Of a stretch of DNA of 8,209 nucleotides, positions 1-6,633 are shown piece by piece; positions within the stretch are counted from its first letter, which is position 1; the number at the start of each line of letters is the position of its first letter. A program made the position numbers and the translations under genes. The stretch comes from Chlamydiales bacterium (GTDB taxonomy: Bacteria > Chlamydiota > Chlamydiia > Chlamydiales > FEN-1388): positions 1 through 8,209 of the forward strand of contig JAJFUY010000217.1 in the NCBI GenBank assembly GCA_021372185.1. The letters run 5' to 3'. Below the pieces are notes generated by a model that saw only the letters and a list, made by a program, of their open reading frames with translations, did not search any database and was not told where the DNA came from.

Positions 1-553
1 TCAAAGCAAGATAAAGCCTTTAGCTATACAGCAAGAGGCTTTCTTACTGACGGTACATTTGATGTAAACGCCACAAGAACACAGTGTGAAAATCATACAA
101 TCTTAGATAATGGTGTAGACTCGTTTGGCAAAGTAACGGCTGAACTTTTAGACCAAAAAAAGATATACTCATCCTACAATGCCATGGGAGAGCTTACATC
201 AAGTAATTCAGAAAAATATAGATGGGATCCATGGGGTCAACTCCTTGAAGTAACCACAAGCTCAAGTAAATGGACAGCTGTGTACGACGCCTTTGGACGA
301 CGTCTAGAAACCGCCCACACTAAACTAGGCTATATCTATAGCCCAACCACTGTAACAACCTCATTTTTTGACCCAGAAAAAGAATTTGAAGAAATCGGCA
401 TCCATCTTCACGACAAAACCTTCTGGAAGTACTTTGGCCCCAAAGACTGCGATGCAGTAAGCGACAATACAGGCCAAACAGCCTACCTCATCCACAACTG
501 CCTCCAGCAGCTAGAAGCTGTGGTAACAAACAATACCGTCTCGTACCCAGACA
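1..553 (+). repeat. Direct repeat of RHS shell, left copy
   Basis: This segment aligns without gaps to 7657-8209 at a constant offset of 7656. By eye there are 21 differences, about 96% identity, all between positions 120 and 434. Bases 1-119 and 435-553 are identical in both copies. The repeat is cut by both window edges, so its full length is unknown. Five of 184 codons change the residue (L/I, S/N, H/Q, K/N, F/Y). Confidence 0.95.
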
Positions 554-1506
554 ACTACCCCACGCCCTACGGCCCCCAAAAGCAACCCGATGCCTTCTAT
601 GACCTAGTCACCTACGCCAAAAGCCTGTCCTGGCACTCCCAAGCCCAAGACCCCACAGGCCTAATCTGGATGGGCAAGCGCTACTACGACCAGCAATTCG
701 GCCGCTTAATAAGCTGCGACCCAATAGGCCTGCCCGCCACCACCAACCTCTACACCTACGCCAACGGCGACCCCATAAACTACACCGACCCCGACGGCCG
801 CTTCGCCTCCCCGGTCTACAACCCAGTTCCCCAAACCACCATACATACAACAGAAGGATCTCCAAGTTTTTGGCAATCGGTCAAAAACTCCTCTTCACAC
901 TATTTCAATAAGGCATGGGCTGCGTGTACAGTTGACAACACACTTGATGCAATGGATCAAGTCTCTTTAGCATTAATGCTTATACCTTCTGGCCACGTAA
1001 AACTTGCAGGCGCCAGCATTGGAGCAATCTCTAATGCAGCAAGATTTACCAGAGGAATTTTTAGTAAACCCGTTAGAAATGCTGCAAAACCCATAGCAGA
1101 GTTTGGGGTAAACCACATCGTTCGCTCAAGTCCACAAGCGCATAAAGCCGCCAAAGCAACAATGGATGTAGCTAAAAAAGCTTGGCAATTCGACAAAGAC
1201 TATGTTAATTTAGCAAGCGACACAGCCACTCATCATATAATTTTTGGTGAGGGAGCGGGTTTTGGGGGACATTTATGGCCAGGTGCTAAAAATAAATCAC
1301 CTTTTCCAGCAAATTGGAGTCCAGGTAAGATAATGGACATAGTCTCAGACATTGCAACGGATCCTTTATTGACATGGAAGCCATCTTCCAAAATTAATGA
1401 TTTAGGAAGATTTGTTGTGCACGGTATACGCGAGGATGTAAAGATTAGAGTAATAATTGAACAAGGTGCTGATTTAGTTTCAGCCTATCCCGTCAAATCT
1501 TATTAA
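1..1506 (+). CDS. RHS/YD-repeat toxin, 3' part, with C-terminal EndoU RNase domain
   Basis: The frame is open from base 1, so this is the last 501 residues of a longer gene; the ATG at 184 lies inside the repeats and is not a start. Residues 1 to about 210 are YD-type shell repeats (RWDPWGQL, VYDAFGRRLE). The RHS-associated core follows (GLIWMGKRYYDQQFGRLI). DPIGL at 240-244 and DPDG at 263-266 are separated by exactly 18 residues, matching the DPxGL-18-DPxG autoproteolysis signature that frees the toxin inside the shell. Residues about 267-405 are a linker with a hydrophobic stretch near 321-345. Residues about 405-501 fit bacterial EndoU: HHIIFGEG with His412, GGHLWPG with His424, FPANWS, DIATDP, GIREDVKIRV and a terminal SAYP. 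EndoU toxins cleave RNA with two catalytic histidines plus a third residue. The toxin is probably exported by a secretion system not visible here and acts in the target cytoplasm. The EndoU call is strong; RNA target unknown. Confidence 0.88.
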   Translation, partial: SKQDKAFSYTARGFLTDGTFDVNATRTQCENHTILDNGVDSFGKVTAELLDQKKIYSSYNAMGELTSSNSEKYRWDPWGQLLEVTTSSSKWTAVYDAFGRRLETAHTKLGYIYSPTTVTTSFFDPEKEFEEIGIHLHDKTFWKYFGPKDCDAVSDNTGQTAYLIHNCLQQLEAVVTNNTVSYPDNYPTPYGPQKQPDAFYDLVTYAKSLSWHSQAQDPTGLIWMGKRYYDQQFGRLISCDPIGLPATTNLYTYANGDPINYTDPDGRFASPVYNPVPQTTIHTTEGSPSFWQSVKNSSSHYFNKAWAACTVDNTLDAMDQVSLALMLIPSGHVKLAGASIGAISNAARFTRGIFSKPVRNAAKPIAEFGVNHIVRSSPQAHKAAKATMDVAKKAWQFDKDYVNLASDTATHHIIFGEGAGFGGHLWPGAKNKSPFPANWSPGKIMDIVSDIATDPLLTWKPSSKINDLGRFVVHGIREDVKIRVIIEQGADLVSAYPVKSY

Positions 1507-1515
1507 ATATTTACA

Positions 1516-1520
1516 ATAGG
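1516..1520 (+). promoter_or_regulatory. Ribosome binding site of the immunity gene
   Basis: ATAGG lies 5 nt before the ATG at 1526 and just after the rhs stop. It is a modest Shine-Dalgarno match, but it supports this start and translation from the rhs transcript. Confidence 0.4.
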
Positions 1521-1525
1521 TTTAT

Positions 1526-1813
1526 ATGTCCGATATAGACAAGAGCGACTCCGATAATCTAAAATTACTTGAAGAAAAAACTTTGGCTTTAATTCCAATC
1601 ATCAATGATTACATAGACGATGAATATAGAAACTTTTTAGAGGAATTAATTACACACAGTGAAATAGGTTTAGCCTATGAAGAAATCGTAAGCACCCTAA
1701 TTTTTTTAAATGTAAAAATCACTCCGGAACAATTTGAGAAGTTTAAAATTGAAGAAGTTCTAAATCATGTAAGTAAAGATCTTATATTTAAAATAAGCAA
1801 ACAGGTTGTTTAA
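1526..1813 (+). CDS. Probable cognate immunity protein for the EndoU toxin, MafI-like
   Basis: This 95-residue protein starts 19 bp after the EndoU toxin stop, the usual place for a cognate immunity gene, and has no separate promoter that I can see. It is acidic and predicted all-helical, with no signal peptide or membrane segment, as expected for a cytosolic inhibitor that binds a basic nuclease. The segment EELITHSEIGLAYEEIVSTL followed by ITPEQFEKF (about residues 39-72) resembles the MafI family, whose neisserial members neutralise MafB toxins with EndoU-type tips. The family assignment is from memory of the motif; the immunity role rests mainly on position. Product: inhibitor of the EndoU RNase in the producing cell and its kin. 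Confidence 0.7.
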   Translation: MSDIDKSDSDNLKLLEEKTLALIPIINDYIDDEYRNFLEELITHSEIGLAYEEIVSTLIFLNVKITPEQFEKFKIEEVLNHVSKDLIFKISKQVV

Positions 1814-1834
1814 CAAACCATATAGGAATATTGA

Positions 1835-2017
1835 AATTTAGTACATGATCATGGGTACCTCTGGGAACATGTACGAGGAATTGCCTAAGAAGACATAATT
1901 GCTGCCATAAAATTTCACAATATTACTTTGAACAAATTGGACTTTGATAAAATCCAAACTGCTGGAAATCTCATGGGGATCGATAGCATGAAATGGGTAG
2001 ATTTAAAATGGAATTAA
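1835..2017 (+). pseudogene. Remnant of an older toxin or immunity gene, interrupted by a stop
   Basis: Frame 2 reads as convincing protein across the gap between two intact genes: VHDHGYLWEHVRGIA, then TAA at 1886-1888, then EDIIAAIKFHNITLN and on to MGIDSMKWVDLKWN before the stop at 2015-2017. One base change at the internal stop would join the halves into a continuous roughly 60-residue C-terminus. There is no start and the 5' end is missing, since a stop sits at 1832. The piece lies directly behind a toxin-immunity pair, where displaced RHS tips and their immunity genes accumulate. I do not recognise the family; it could be the tail of either a toxin or an immunity protein. Confidence 0.55.
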
Positions 2018-2021
2018 GAAA

Positions 2022-2627
2022 TTGCGAGTCGTAGACGAATCTTACAAGCATACGGGGAATAAAGTTAAACATTTAGCAATCACCACCTTGCTGGTTTCGA
2101 TTTTAATATTTACACTATCTTCTTTTTTTTGGGATAAGTTCTTCGAGCCAAATTACGTGGAAATAGCGCATGGCATTACTGCTAAGGTGGCAAAAAAAAT
2201 CCACAATGAAAAAAACCTGCTTCCAATAGGTACAGGCGGCGGAATGCGAGGTGACATCAAGATGATGGCTATTTCATTTAGTTACCAACAAGAAGTAGAT
2301 ATTCCGACGGCCAGAGAGCTTCTAGTATATTGTGTCGAAGAATATTTAAGCGCAATTAACGCTGATGAAAAAGTGCGACCTTTTCTTCACAATTTTCCAT
2401 TTACAGCAAAAAATATTGAAATTAGAATATTTTTTTCAACCAAGAACGATGAAGATGTGCCAGTAGGCAAGCTTTCTATAGCTAGCGCAATTAAAGGCGG
2501 CGTTCGTTATAAAGCAAATAATCATAATTACACGTTGGACATACTGCGTGAAGAAACCTACGAAGAAGCCCTAAAACTCATTCAACAGAATAAATTGAAA
2601 AAACCAGAACAGCCCACAAATCTGTAA
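2022..2627 (+). CDS. Single-pass membrane protein of unknown function with a GTGGGM motif
   Basis: The 201-residue frame has no ATG near its 5' end: a stop at 2004 closes it upstream and the TTG at 2022 is the earliest conventional start. Residues about 17-36 (HLAITTLLVSILIFTLSSFF) form one transmembrane helix preceded by Lys/His-rich sequence, which predicts an N-in, C-out anchor. The soluble part begins with a helix (EIAHGITAKVAKKIH), then GTGGGM at 69-74, a region with MAISFSY, LLVYCVEEYLSAINA and FLHNFPF, and a final helix before a Lys/Pro-rich tail. The GTGGGM motif and the layout resemble uncharacterised membrane-anchored proteins of host-associated bacteria, as I recall them, but I cannot name a family. 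It follows the toxin region with no gene in between. It could be an extra immunity or envelope protein; no function is assigned. Confidence 0.75.
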   Translation: MRVVDESYKHTGNKVKHLAITTLLVSILIFTLSSFFWDKFFEPNYVEIAHGITAKVAKKIHNEKNLLPIGTGGGMRGDIKMMAISFSYQQEVDIPTARELLVYCVEEYLSAINADEKVRPFLHNFPFTAKNIEIRIFFSTKNDEDVPVGKLSIASAIKGGVRYKANNHNYTLDILREETYEEALKLIQQNKLKKPEQPTNL

Positions 2628-2738
2628 CCTATAAAACCCGAGCTATATAGGTGAATTTAGTTTCTAAGCTACTATAGCCGATCAGCTAGACTTTGCAACT
2701 TTTTGACGGCATTTTCTCCACATCAGCCCCCCTCACCA

Positions 2739-2787
2739 ATTTAATTTCTCCAAAAGGCATAATAATGCCCTTCTGGAGAAATTAAAT
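2739..2787. repeat. Imperfect 49-bp palindrome (hairpin)
   Basis: A 22-nt left arm (2739-2760) and a 23-nt right arm (2765-2787) are reverse complements apart from one bulged C and one mismatch, around a 4-nt AATA loop. The inner core is GGCAT/ATGCC and the outer part is AATTTCTCC/GGAGAAATT. Neither strand has a clear T-run after the stem, so a factor-independent terminator is only one reading. A mobile palindromic repeat or a transcript-end-stabilising hairpin is equally possible. The structure itself is plain in the sequence. Confidence 0.75.
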
Positions 2788-2793
2788 ATTCCA

Positions 2794-2822
2794 TTGACGA
2801 CGAATGTTAAATTAATTATTGT
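2794..2822 (+). promoter_or_regulatory. Possible sigma-70 promoter for the five-repeat gene
   Basis: TTGACG at 2794-2799 matches the -35 consensus at five of six positions. TATTGT at 2817-2822 matches the -10 at four of six, with a 17-bp spacer. It sits just after the palindrome and would give a leader of about 90 nt. AT-rich sequence makes chance matches likely. Confidence 0.35.
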
Positions 2823-2921
2823 CAACATAGAGGGCTTAGCTTTAGATCGCTTGTAAAACCCAGTTCTTGGTAAATTGTATAACCATTAGAAAATCTTTAA
2901 CAAAAAGTCACTGCATTTTTT

Positions 2922-4571
2922 ATGCATAAAAATAAACAGATAAAGTTAAAGTCTCTTTTTCTTGCAGTAACAACATCGCTTTTGGGTGCCACACGCAAGC
3001 AGCTACGGGCAGTAAAAGCAGATCTTGATGAGCAAGAAGATATATATCTATACTTTTATTGGGATGGAGAGCTATCTGATTCTGACGAAGAAACTATAAG
3101 CCATGTGATTACACAGACTCAAAACACCGTCACCGCTAAATTCCCAGGCAATTATAACTTCAAAACTTCTATCGAACGCCTGGACTACCCTCAACCAATA
3201 CCTGATTTGGGGTATTTTGTATATCTAAGAGATGAGACAATATTTCATTCCATGAAATGGGACGAACCTGTCATCTTATCAAGATTTTATAAAAGTATCG
3301 GCTTAGAAAGAATTGACGAATTCAGGCTTTTAATGTGTTATGCAATCTTAGGAAAAATTCGACCGAATTTAAGATATATATGGATAGAACTAAACGATCT
3401 GAAACGTACTGCATATTATTCATTTTACTTTGATGGCTCCATTACCGACTACGACAAGTCTATTGCCTTTGGCATTATCGAAACTGTACAATGGCTCTTT
3501 TGTCCAGGAATATTTACAGCTAAGGCATCGATAGAGCAAATTGATTATCCAGAACGACTACCTTGGCTGGGATACCCTATTTACCTAAGAGATGAGTCAG
3601 TATTTGAAAATGAAAAACCACAAGAGCAAATAAATTATTGGACTAATCTCAAAACAGGGCGGCAGATAGTGGCACCTGGACAACACTGTAGAGCACAGCT
3701 GATGGCATGCATAAGAGCTGTCTTAATTGGAGAGATCCGAAAAGCCTGCAGAGCAATTCAGATATCTATAAACGAATTAAAAAAGAAAGTGGTTTTATGG
3801 ATTCATTTTGACGGCCAAATATACGATTCCACACTCATGGTTGTTGACTTGCTTAAAAGAGAAATTCAAAAACTGCACTATACTTGCCAAATTTATGCTG
3901 AAAGAATGGATTTACCAGCACCAATTCCTCATTTAGGAGAATTTCTGTTTTTACGACAAGACACGGAAGTGCCCCCACCAAAGACCGACCAAGAAGTTTA
4001 CGAACCTGTGAAGAAATACTGCTTTGCTAAAGTGGCTTCATACAACCTTTCACACTACCTACGGGCTATATTTGTTGATAGCTATGTCCATAAAAAAGAA
4101 ATTCTCATTCTCTTTGTATGTAAAGAACTACCCTCGCCAGAAATTAAACGTAAACTACAAGAATTTGCAGATGAATTATGCAAAACTTTATTTCCAAGCT
4201 ATTCAAGCAATCCATATTACTCAGTACAAGAAAAGATTGCCGGTTTAGGCACTATAGCCTATCTAGCCAACGGCGAGACTAGTGACAATGAATTAAATGT
4301 AAAATCTGCATTTTTTGCCAGCATCACAAAATCCCTTGTTGGCAGGGTTACCCCTGACTTAACAGCAGTCAAAGCTGAGCTTGACACTCACAAAAAGAGA
4401 GCTTTTTACTGGTTCTATATGGATTGCAAAGAGTCCGAATCAGATAGCACAATGATAAATCAAGTGGTTGAATTATCCACACCCAATGGTTATACACCAG
4501 AAATTGAAACCGAATTTCTTAGCCCAATAGCCTCTATCGGCACATATATATACAAACGCTATGAAAGATAG
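2922..4571 (+). CDS. Five-repeat immunity-like protein (putative polyimmunity protein)
   Basis: The 549-residue protein is five diverged copies of one roughly 90-residue domain: about 8-105, 134-225, 256-347, 365-451 and 458-549. Each starts with a helix containing an L-G or I-G step (SLLGATRKQLRAV, AILGKIRPNLRYI, AVLIGEIRKACRAI, SLVGRVTPDLTAV). A strand and turn of the type YFYWDGELSDSDEE, SFYFDGSITDYD or WIHFDGQIYDS follows. The unit ends in a DYP..P.LG...YLRDE-like motif, reduced to IGTYIYKRYE in the last copy. The fourth copy is the most eroded. Single-domain proteins of this shape are, as I recall, common beside polymorphic toxins, and tandem immunity domains in one chain are the known polyimmunity arrangement. 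There is no signal peptide or membrane helix, so it should be cytosolic. ATG 2922 is the first start after a stop at 2898, and no clear Shine-Dalgarno precedes it. The repeat structure is certain; the immunity role is inferred. Confidence 0.8.
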   Translation: MHKNKQIKLKSLFLAVTTSLLGATRKQLRAVKADLDEQEDIYLYFYWDGELSDSDEETISHVITQTQNTVTAKFPGNYNFKTSIERLDYPQPIPDLGYFVYLRDETIFHSMKWDEPVILSRFYKSIGLERIDEFRLLMCYAILGKIRPNLRYIWIELNDLKRTAYYSFYFDGSITDYDKSIAFGIIETVQWLFCPGIFTAKASIEQIDYPERLPWLGYPIYLRDESVFENEKPQEQINYWTNLKTGRQIVAPGQHCRAQLMACIRAVLIGEIRKACRAIQISINELKKKVVLWIHFDGQIYDSTLMVVDLLKREIQKLHYTCQIYAERMDLPAPIPHLGEFLFLRQDTEVPPPKTDQEVYEPVKKYCFAKVASYNLSHYLRAIFVDSYVHKKEILILFVCKELPSPEIKRKLQEFADELCKTLFPSYSSNPYYSVQEKIAGLGTIAYLANGETSDNELNVKSAFFASITKSLVGRVTPDLTAVKAELDTHKKRAFYWFYMDCKESESDSTMINQVVELSTPNGYTPEIETEFLSPIASIGTYIYKRYER

Positions 4572-4614
4572 GTAATAAATGTCCCTACAACTGTCGAAAT
4601 AAAGCGTTAAGTTA

Positions 4615-4645
4615 TTGACAATCAACAAGTTGCAAAACTGATAAA
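4615..4645 (+). promoter_or_regulatory. Possible promoter upstream of the disordered-protein gene
   Basis: A perfect TTGACA -35 lies at 4615-4620 in the gap after the five-repeat gene. The best -10, GATAAA at 4640-4645, matches four of six positions at a long 19-bp spacing. It suggests that the downstream gene can be transcribed independently. Confidence 0.35.
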
Positions 4646-4739
4646 GCGAAAGCCAGTTAAATTTTTCTTTTAAAATAATAACTTACAGGAATAAGATAGA
4701 ATTATAGGAAAACTGTGAAAAATAACAGCGATTTACGCT

Positions 4740-4745
4740 GGGGAG
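4740..4745 (+). promoter_or_regulatory. Strong ribosome binding site that decides the start at 4751
   Basis: GGGGAG ends 5 nt before ATG 4751. This is a better signal than the AGGA (4706-4709) before the in-frame GTG at 4715, so the ATG is preferred. Confidence 0.6.
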
Positions 4746-4750
4746 TAATT

Positions 4751-5917
4751 ATGTCGATAGGCGGATCTGACAATTCACATCATATTCACCAAGCAACAGC
4801 TAATACTCCAGCTGAAGAAACCAAAAGTAATGGCAATCCCACTCCAAACGGAATAAGCGGCCACGATGTGAACGTATTATGCGGCACTTCAAAAGCTCCC
4901 GGCGGTATTCCTCAACATGCGTCGGCTGCTCAAACACCCACAACAGTTTCTCAAGCCCTTAGCGCGCAAACCGCCCCCACAAAACAACCCACTTTTGACG
5001 GCCACAATATCTCCTCCACCAAACCTGCCACGGCAGACCCCGTCAGCCACGCAAGCACGGCAGTTCTTCCGAACGCTGGCCAACAACCGAAAACAAGTAG
5101 TTTCATAGTAAGCTCGCAAGTCAATAATTCGAAAGAAAAAACACAAAAGACAGAACCTCTTGATTTAGATTCGCTTGCCTCACTTTTTGAGGGTGATAAT
5201 GGAGTGATGGAATTAATTCATAAAGAGGGTGATTCGGCTACAATTCAATCACTGTTTGCAAACTGGTTACCAGGTGAACAAGTCGAAATCCCTTATGAGG
5301 ATTTTCTAGTTATAGAACACAATCCCGCTACTAATAATTGTTCAGTTTCGCAAGTTTCAGATAAACATAAAAATGGTATGCCAGCAGGTGCTGCACTTTT
5401 AAATATGAAAGACTGGACTCTGCATGGTGCTGCTGGAACAATTAATAAAGCACACACACAAGCCATTCACCAGCATTTTTCTGGTCTTGGTAGAACTCCG
5501 CCTTCAGGTTTGACAGTAGTGCATTATAATTCAACAAATTGGGGTGCATTTAATAGTAAAATGACATCAACAATTGAACTCGTGATTGAACCTAAAGAAA
5601 CCAAAAAAGAAGTAGAGCGGGAAAAAGAAAGTAATGGCCGTCAGAAACGTGTCGAAAATCATAAACCCGTTGATTCTATTCATGTTTCAGCGTCGAGAAA
5701 GAGCCCTAAAGAGCACAAGCAGATTCAAAATGATACCAAGAGTTCTAAATCAATTAATTCTGAAATTGACACGAATCAAGAATTACATCTTGATGGAGAA
5801 AGGGCAATGAAGCGTAAGCAGGCTAAAGAAGAAAAAGAAACTCGTCTCGAACAGCGCAACCAGTTAGATGAAGCTCGTAAGTTCGATGAGAATTCAAAAT
5901 TGAACAAAAAGAAATAA
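4751..5917 (+). CDS. Uncharacterised protein with disordered ends and a central folded domain
   Basis: I do not recognise this protein. From ATG 4751 it has 388 residues; an in-frame GTG at 4715 would add 12. Residues 1 to about 135 are rich in Ser, Thr, Pro, Asn, Gln and His and look disordered. Residues about 135-283 look folded: an acidic helical start (LDLDSLASLFEGDNGVMEL), then NWLPGEQVEIPYEDFLVIEH, a Gly/Ala/His-rich stretch (WTLHGAAGTINKAHTQAIHQ), and a strand-like end (TIELVIEP). The last 100 or so residues are a highly charged Lys/Glu/Arg tail, probably helical or coiled coil, ending in KLNKKK. There is no signal peptide or membrane segment. The layout would suit a secreted effector or a scaffold protein, but nothing here proves either. 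It has its own ribosome binding site and ends at a terminator facing the next gene. Confidence 0.75.
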   Translation: MSIGGSDNSHHIHQATANTPAEETKSNGNPTPNGISGHDVNVLCGTSKAPGGIPQHASAAQTPTTVSQALSAQTAPTKQPTFDGHNISSTKPATADPVSHASTAVLPNAGQQPKTSSFIVSSQVNNSKEKTQKTEPLDLDSLASLFEGDNGVMELIHKEGDSATIQSLFANWLPGEQVEIPYEDFLVIEHNPATNNCSVSQVSDKHKNGMPAGAALLNMKDWTLHGAAGTINKAHTQAIHQHFSGLGRTPPSGLTVVHYNSTNWGAFNSKMTSTIELVIEPKETKKEVEREKESNGRQKRVENHKPVDSIHVSASRKSPKEHKQIQNDTKSSKSINSEIDTNQELHLDGERAMKRKQAKEEKETRLEQRNQLDEARKFDENSKLNKKK

Positions 5918-5920
5918 TAA

Positions 5921-5962
5921 ATCCAAGGTTAATGGATAAATTAATATCCATTAGCCTTGGAT
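5921..5962. terminator. Hairpin terminator between convergent genes
   Basis: Two 17-nt arms (5921-5937 and 5946-5962) are complementary except for one position, which can form a G-U pair in the plus-strand RNA, around an 8-nt AT loop. It lies in the 55-bp gap between the plus-strand gene ending at 5917 and the minus-strand gene ending at 5973. On the minus strand the stem is followed by a T-rich tract, as in an intrinsic terminator. The plus strand lacks a clean T-run, so it is weaker in that direction. Confidence 0.7.
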
Positions 5963-5972
5963 TAATATAAGA

Positions 5973-6578
5973 TTACTGAGGTGATTTTAGTTTCTGTACT
6001 ACCGTAGCAACTTCTGACTGTAAAAATTTAGCATTAAAAAGCGCTTGATGCGTAGAATCTTTATCTTTAACCCACATTTCGCTAAAGTTTTCTTCCGGCA
6101 TCAGGAGTAATGCACAGGCCTTATAGTTGTTTTTAAAGGCCGTTTCGATTTCTTGTACCAGTAAAGCCCTTAGGCATTCAAAAGCTTTGAGTTTATAAGG
6201 ATCTAGATTAGAGCTATCTGTATTTTTACTGAATTGACCCGGACGAATAATGATAACCTTTCTTTGAGGGGTATTTGCAGCAGTACGTGTTTCTACTACT
6301 AAACTATTTACGCTACATTGATGCGCCTCGCCCCTACTATACAATTCTGAATTATAATCCATTTCTTTTTGTAGCATATGGTTGCATTTTAAATAAATAA
6401 CATGTGCGGCTTTAGTTAAAAGTTCTATTGTTTCTTTCGATAGAGTTACTGTAGGGCTTGGGGCTACTGGAGCTTGAGGCAAGGGACGTCTTGCGACAGG
6501 CTGAGGGGCTTGTTGCTGTTGGTAACCATGACCTGCGAAGCCCATGCTTTGTTGTGGAGCGAAAGTTGTTGCTTGCAT
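5973..6578 (-). CDS. Uncharacterised protein with Gln/Pro-rich N-terminus
   Basis: I cannot assign this 201-residue protein to a family. Residues 1 to about 43 are a low-complexity tail rich in Gln, Pro and Ala (GYQQQQAPQPVARRPLPQAP) and should be disordered. The rest looks like a compact alpha/beta domain: a helix (TIELLTKAAHVIYLKCNHML), strands around SLVVETRT and RKVIIIRPG, a long helix (KLKAFECLRALLVQEIETAF), a strand ACALLLMPEE and a C-terminal helix ending in QKLKSPQ. No signal peptide or transmembrane helix is seen. The start is firm: ATG at 6578 has AAGGAG seven bases before it and a consensus promoter upstream. It runs opposite to the RHS genes and is transcribed on its own, so it is probably not part of a toxin-immunity operon. 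The tail could be a protein-interaction or export region; that is speculation. Confidence 0.8.
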   Translation of the reverse strand: MQATTFAPQQSMGFAGHGYQQQQAPQPVARRPLPQAPVAPSPTVTLSKETIELLTKAAHVIYLKCNHMLQKEMDYNSELYSRGEAHQCSVNSLVVETRTAANTPQRKVIIIRPGQFSKNTDSSNLDPYKLKAFECLRALLVQEIETAFKNNYKACALLLMPEENFSEMWVKDKDSTHQALFNAKFLQSEVATVVQKLKSPQ

Positions 6579-6585
6579 AATTAAT

Positions 6586-6591
6586 CTCCTT
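6586..6591 (-). promoter_or_regulatory. Ribosome binding site of the minus-strand gene
   Basis: Read on the minus strand this is AAGGAG, seven bases before the ATG at 6578. It is a near-ideal Shine-Dalgarno and fixes the start. Confidence 0.8.
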
Positions 6592-6633
6592 AGATTTTAG
6601 CCTTTGAGCCATAATTGCTTTAAATTTAAAACA

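Larger units (their letters stand above)
2628..2921. other. Intergenic spacer, 294 bp
   Basis: No credible gene is seen on either strand. The spacer holds the 49-bp palindrome at 2739-2787 and a possible promoter at 2794-2822 for the downstream five-repeat gene. It separates the toxin and membrane-protein block from that gene. Confidence 0.6.

Noticed and set aside
608..865. Open minus-strand frame of 85 codons
   Set aside because: It is antisense to the GC-rich RHS core and translates to Arg/Gly/Trp-rich low-complexity sequence; the plus-strand frame is clearly the gene.
2650..2678. Short resemblance to the 3' end of the minus-strand gene (5979-6008), 23 of 29 bases
   Set aside because: It could hint at a decayed paralogue (minus-strand reading ...KLNSP against KLKSP), but the match is short, AT-rich, interrupted by stops and expected by chance at this length.
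4024..4248. Open plus-strand frame of 74 codons inside the five-repeat gene
   Set aside because: It lies out of frame within repeat 4 of a well-supported protein and has no ribosome binding site.
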